Source of the DNA: Acidobacteriaceae bacterium | Lineage (GTDB): Bacteria; Acidobacteriota; Terriglobia; Bryobacterales; Bryobacteraceae | DNA length: 64,000 nucleotides | Reading direction: 5' to 3' | Assembly: GCA_019240475.1 (NCBI GenBank) | Contig: JAFAYI010000031.1 | Span: 496,001 to 560,000 of the forward strand | Shown here: piece after piece, positions 61,743 to 64,000 of the stretch | Layout: the number at the start of each line of letters is the position of its first letter | Position numbering within the stretch: position 1 is the stretch's first letter | The notes under the pieces: generated by a model | Databases searched by the model: none | Told to the model about the DNA's origin: nothing | The model's input: the letters and a program-made list of their open reading frames with translations, nothing else | Program-made: the position numbers and the translations under genes

Positions 61743-63320
61743 ATGTTACTAGCTTGCATGCGAGACGGAATCTATCTTGTTTTGCTATTCGCGATTCTTC
61801 CGGGGCCAGGGGGCTGCCAACAGAGTGGCGCTCGCTACGAAGCAACGGGCACGGTGGTGAATTTAGCGACAGGCGAGCCGATTAAACGGGCATTAGTCAT
61901 GGCCGGTGAGGAATCCGTATTTACCGGAGGCGACGGGCATTTCAAGATCGAGAATCTGCCGGAGGGCTGGGTGATGCTTGCCGCGCAGAAACCGGGGTAC
62001 TTCGAGTGCGCGACGCGGTATTGCGAAGGAGGCGGGTTGGGGCACGCCAACTTGATGGTCCATTCGAACCTGACCGATGTTGTGCTGAAGCTGGCGCCGG
62101 AATCGTTCATCGAGGGCCGTATCACGGATGAAAACGGCGATCCGGTCAGTAACTTGCAAGTTAGCGCGAGATGTGAAGTTATGTCGGAAGGCACCAGGCA
62201 ATTTGCGCAGAGTGGCGGAGCGACTACGGACGAGAACGGAAATTATCGGATAGAAGGCCTGTGGGGGGGTAAGTATACGGTGGAAACCATGGCGCGTCCG
62301 GAATTCGAATTCGGGAGCCCCGGTTTAGGAGGCGCGCCATTTGAGATGTATCCGCGGCTGTTTTATCCGAATACGCCGGATGCGGGCGCCGCGCAATTGC
62401 TGGACCTAAAACCGGGCCAGACCGCACGCGCCGATTTTGCAATGAAAACGGCGCCAGGGATCAAGATAGCCGGGACAGTGGGGCCGCATTTTCCATGGGT
62501 GTCGATGGTTATCGAGGATGAAAGCGGCGAAGAAACTTCAATGAATAGCCAGTTCAACCCACAAACCGGCAGATTTCTATTGACAGTCCCGGCGGGAACC
62601 TGGACGATTCACTTCGGAACCAACACTTCGGAAGGAAAAGCATTTACCGCGAGCGTGACGGTGACGGCCGGCTCGCAAAACATCGATAACTTGAATGTGG
62701 CCTTGGAGCCGGTAGCTTCTGTGCCGCTCAAGGTGGTGGGAGACACGGGGGGCGAAGAGCAGCCGCCGGTGAATGTATCGCTGGTCGCGAGAGGCAAGTC
62801 GAGGAGGGGTGGATTTTTCGGAGGTGGGCGTTTCGGGAAATTCTCGCAGAACGGTTTGGAAATCGCCGACGTTTCACCGGGGAAATACAGCGTGAGAGTA
62901 TCGGCGCCGAACCGGTGCATCGATTCGGTGACATCGGGGAGTTTGGATCTGACCCAGAACGATCTGGAAATCCTGTCCGGTTCGCAGACGGCGCCGATCA
63001 GTGTTGTGCTGCGCAGCGATTGCGCATCGCTCGAAGCAACGCTTCCGGCGGAGAGCCGCACCCGGCTCACTTACGTGGTTCTGGTTCCGGCGTCGCGAGC
63101 CGCCGGCCCACAGTTTGTCGAACTTAGCGGCGGGACCAACACAATGTTCAGTTCTCTGAGTCCGGGAGAGTACCAGGTTTACGCATTTACAAGCATCGAC
63201 GGGCTTGAGTATGCAAATCCCGAGGCGATGCGGGAGTACTCCGGACAGCAAGTGACGCTGGCGGCCAATCAAAAAGCGAGTGTAGCTCTGAAAGTAATAA
63301 CGAGAGGCGAAGAACAGTAA
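61743..63320 (+). CDS. exported carboxypeptidase-regulatory-like beta-sandwich protein
   Basis: 525 residues. A hydrophobic stretch (GIYLVLLFAILPGPGGC) ends at a Cys that could be lipidated (PGGC is a poor lipobox). Repeated VVNLATGEPIKRALV/ITDENGDPVSN-type segments with TDENGNYRIEGL are CarboxypepD_reg/SD-repeat modules, three or four in all. They are common in secreted acidobacterial proteins of unknown role. ATG 61743 is used; TTG 61728 and ATG 61758 are alternatives. The next gene starts on its stop (TAATG). Confidence 0.75.
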   Translation: MLLACMRDGIYLVLLFAILPGPGGCQQSGARYEATGTVVNLATGEPIKRALVMAGEESVFTGGDGHFKIENLPEGWVMLAAQKPGYFECATRYCEGGGLGHANLMVHSNLTDVVLKLAPESFIEGRITDENGDPVSNLQVSARCEVMSEGTRQFAQSGGATTDENGNYRIEGLWGGKYTVETMARPEFEFGSPGLGGAPFEMYPRLFYPNTPDAGAAQLLDLKPGQTARADFAMKTAPGIKIAGTVGPHFPWVSMVIEDESGEETSMNSQFNPQTGRFLLTVPAGTWTIHFGTNTSEGKAFTASVTVTAGSQNIDNLNVALEPVASVPLKVVGDTGGEEQPPVNVSLVARGKSRRGGFFGGGRFGKFSQNGLEIADVSPGKYSVRVSAPNRCIDSVTSGSLDLTQNDLEILSGSQTAPISVVLRSDCASLEATLPAESRTRLTYVVLVPASRAAGPQFVELSGGTNTMFSSLSPGEYQVYAFTSIDGLEYANPEAMREYSGQQVTLAANQKASVALKVITRGEEQ

Positions 63321-64000
63321 TGCGGTACTTACTCGCTTTCGCCTGCGCTTGCATTGTGCTCGGATCGCAGGACGGCGGTACATACACGATCAGTGGAACC
63401 GTTACGGCCGGGACGAGTAACAAAGCCTTGAGACACGTGTTAGTGATGATTACGCCGACCGGAACGGCGGGGCATCCTACTTCCTGTGTCACGGGGGACG
63501 ACGGCCGATTCAGCTTTGCCGGGCTACCTGCGGGGAAGTATTCACTAAGCGCACAAAGGCCGAACTCGTATTGGGAAGGATTTCGACAGACGGGAAATTA
63601 CTCCACCGCGATAGTGACGGGGCCGGGACTCGATTCGACAAACATCCCATTCGCGCTCGCCGGAAGAGGTTCGATCTCGGGGACGGTTCAAGACGAGGAG
63701 AATGAGCAGGTTCGGGGCGCGCAGGTTTTTCTGTTCCATCGCGGCGTGTTTTCAGGGAGGGTGGAGGCGCAGGTGGAGTCAGTAAAGAATACCGACTCTT
63801 CCGGAGGCTTTCATTTCGGCGAATTGAGGCCGGGCGCGTATCTGATCGCGGTGACGGGCCAACCTTGGTACACGCAACCCGCAGCCAGGAAGAGTTCCGA
63901 TCCCGAATTTGACGTTTCGTATCCGATCACTTACTACGGCGGTTCGACGGACGCCGACGCATCGACGCCGATCCTGGTCGAGGAGGGAAGCTCGCAAACG
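63320..64000 (+). CDS. exported carboxypeptidase-regulatory-like protein, 3' truncated by the window
   Basis: Open from ATG 63320 to the window end (227 codons so far). It starts with a signal peptide (YLLAFACACIVLG), then a YTISGTV module with DDGRFSFAGLPAGKYS, and a second GSISGTVQDEENEQV module with GGFHFGELRPGAYLIAV. It shares the module type with the gene before it, so the two are likely a duplicated pair in one operon; they share a base at the junction. Confidence 0.8.
   Translation, partial: MRYLLAFACACIVLGSQDGGTYTISGTVTAGTSNKALRHVLVMITPTGTAGHPTSCVTGDDGRFSFAGLPAGKYSLSAQRPNSYWEGFRQTGNYSTAIVTGPGLDSTNIPFALAGRGSISGTVQDEENEQVRGAQVFLFHRGVFSGRVEAQVESVKNTDSSGGFHFGELRPGAYLIAVTGQPWYTQPAARKSSDPEFDVSYPITYYGGSTDADASTPILVEEGSSQT

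Overview
The window looks like a chromosomal segment of a GC-rich Gram-negative soil-type bacterium, most probably an acidobacterium of the Solibacter/Bryobacter kind. This is inferred from the gene families: a VWFA-related secreted protein of the acidobacterial type, a DUF4097 protein made of DSGG repeats, a small protein of the 'ANRANAQHSTGP' family, secreted carboxypeptidase-regulatory-like proteins, and many GTG/TTG starts. No database search was possible. I saw no rRNA, tRNA, CRISPR array, transposase or prophage.

Layout. 1-2.0 kb: the end of a PAS/HisKA_2 sensor kinase translationally coupled to two stand-alone receivers. 2.0-8.4 kb: VWFA-related exported protein, DUF1972-type glycosyltransferase, alanine racemase, then a MacA-like adaptor plus MacB/LolD-like ATPase with no permease, and another receiver. 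8.4-11.7 kb: an orphan heme-copper oxidase subunit III whose start codon overlaps that of a divergent C45-like Ntn hydrolase, then a secreted seven-bladed propeller protein behind a good promoter. 11.8-17.9 kb (minus strand): ATP synthase genes b', b, delta, alpha, gamma, beta, epsilon, without the a and c subunits.

18-23 kb is the most fluid part: a STGP-family protein, a NucS/DUF91-like PD-(D/E)XK nuclease with a RAMA-like tail, a two-TM/propeller protein, its decayed internally deleted duplicate, and four copies of a REP-like hairpin. 23-34.6 kb: AhpD-like and nitrobindin-like proteins, DUF4097 protein, hexaheme cytochrome with a P460-like front, a MurL-like PP-loop enzyme, two glycosyltransferases, and a giant secreted protein with 7 + 14 propeller-type repeats.

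34.7-39.7 kb (minus strand): gltA-serS followed by an unusual cassette of GT1 glycosyltransferase, 2-oxoglutarate/Fe(II) oxygenase and ATP-grasp-like protein. 39.9-46 kb: surface-sugar genes (epimerase, nucleotidyltransferase, methyltransferases, GT2 enzymes, exported Gfo/Idh/MocA oxidoreductase). 46-51.6 kb: MFS exporter, DUF72, deoxyhypusine-synthase-like enzyme, GH3 glycosidase and UPF0173 hydrolase. 51.6-59.5 kb: an envelope operon of GT-C-like membrane protein, DUF1175 protein, alpha-2-macroglobulin and a membrane protein. 59.4-61.7 kb (minus strand): a penicillin-binding transpeptidase coupled to a SpoIID/metallopeptidase fusion. 61.7-64 kb: two secreted carboxypeptidase-regulatory-like proteins, the second cut by the window edge.

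Genes are packed tightly. ATGA/GTGA/TTGA and TAATG/TAGTG junctions are common, several convergent pairs overlap at their tails, and clear T-tailed terminators are nearly absent.
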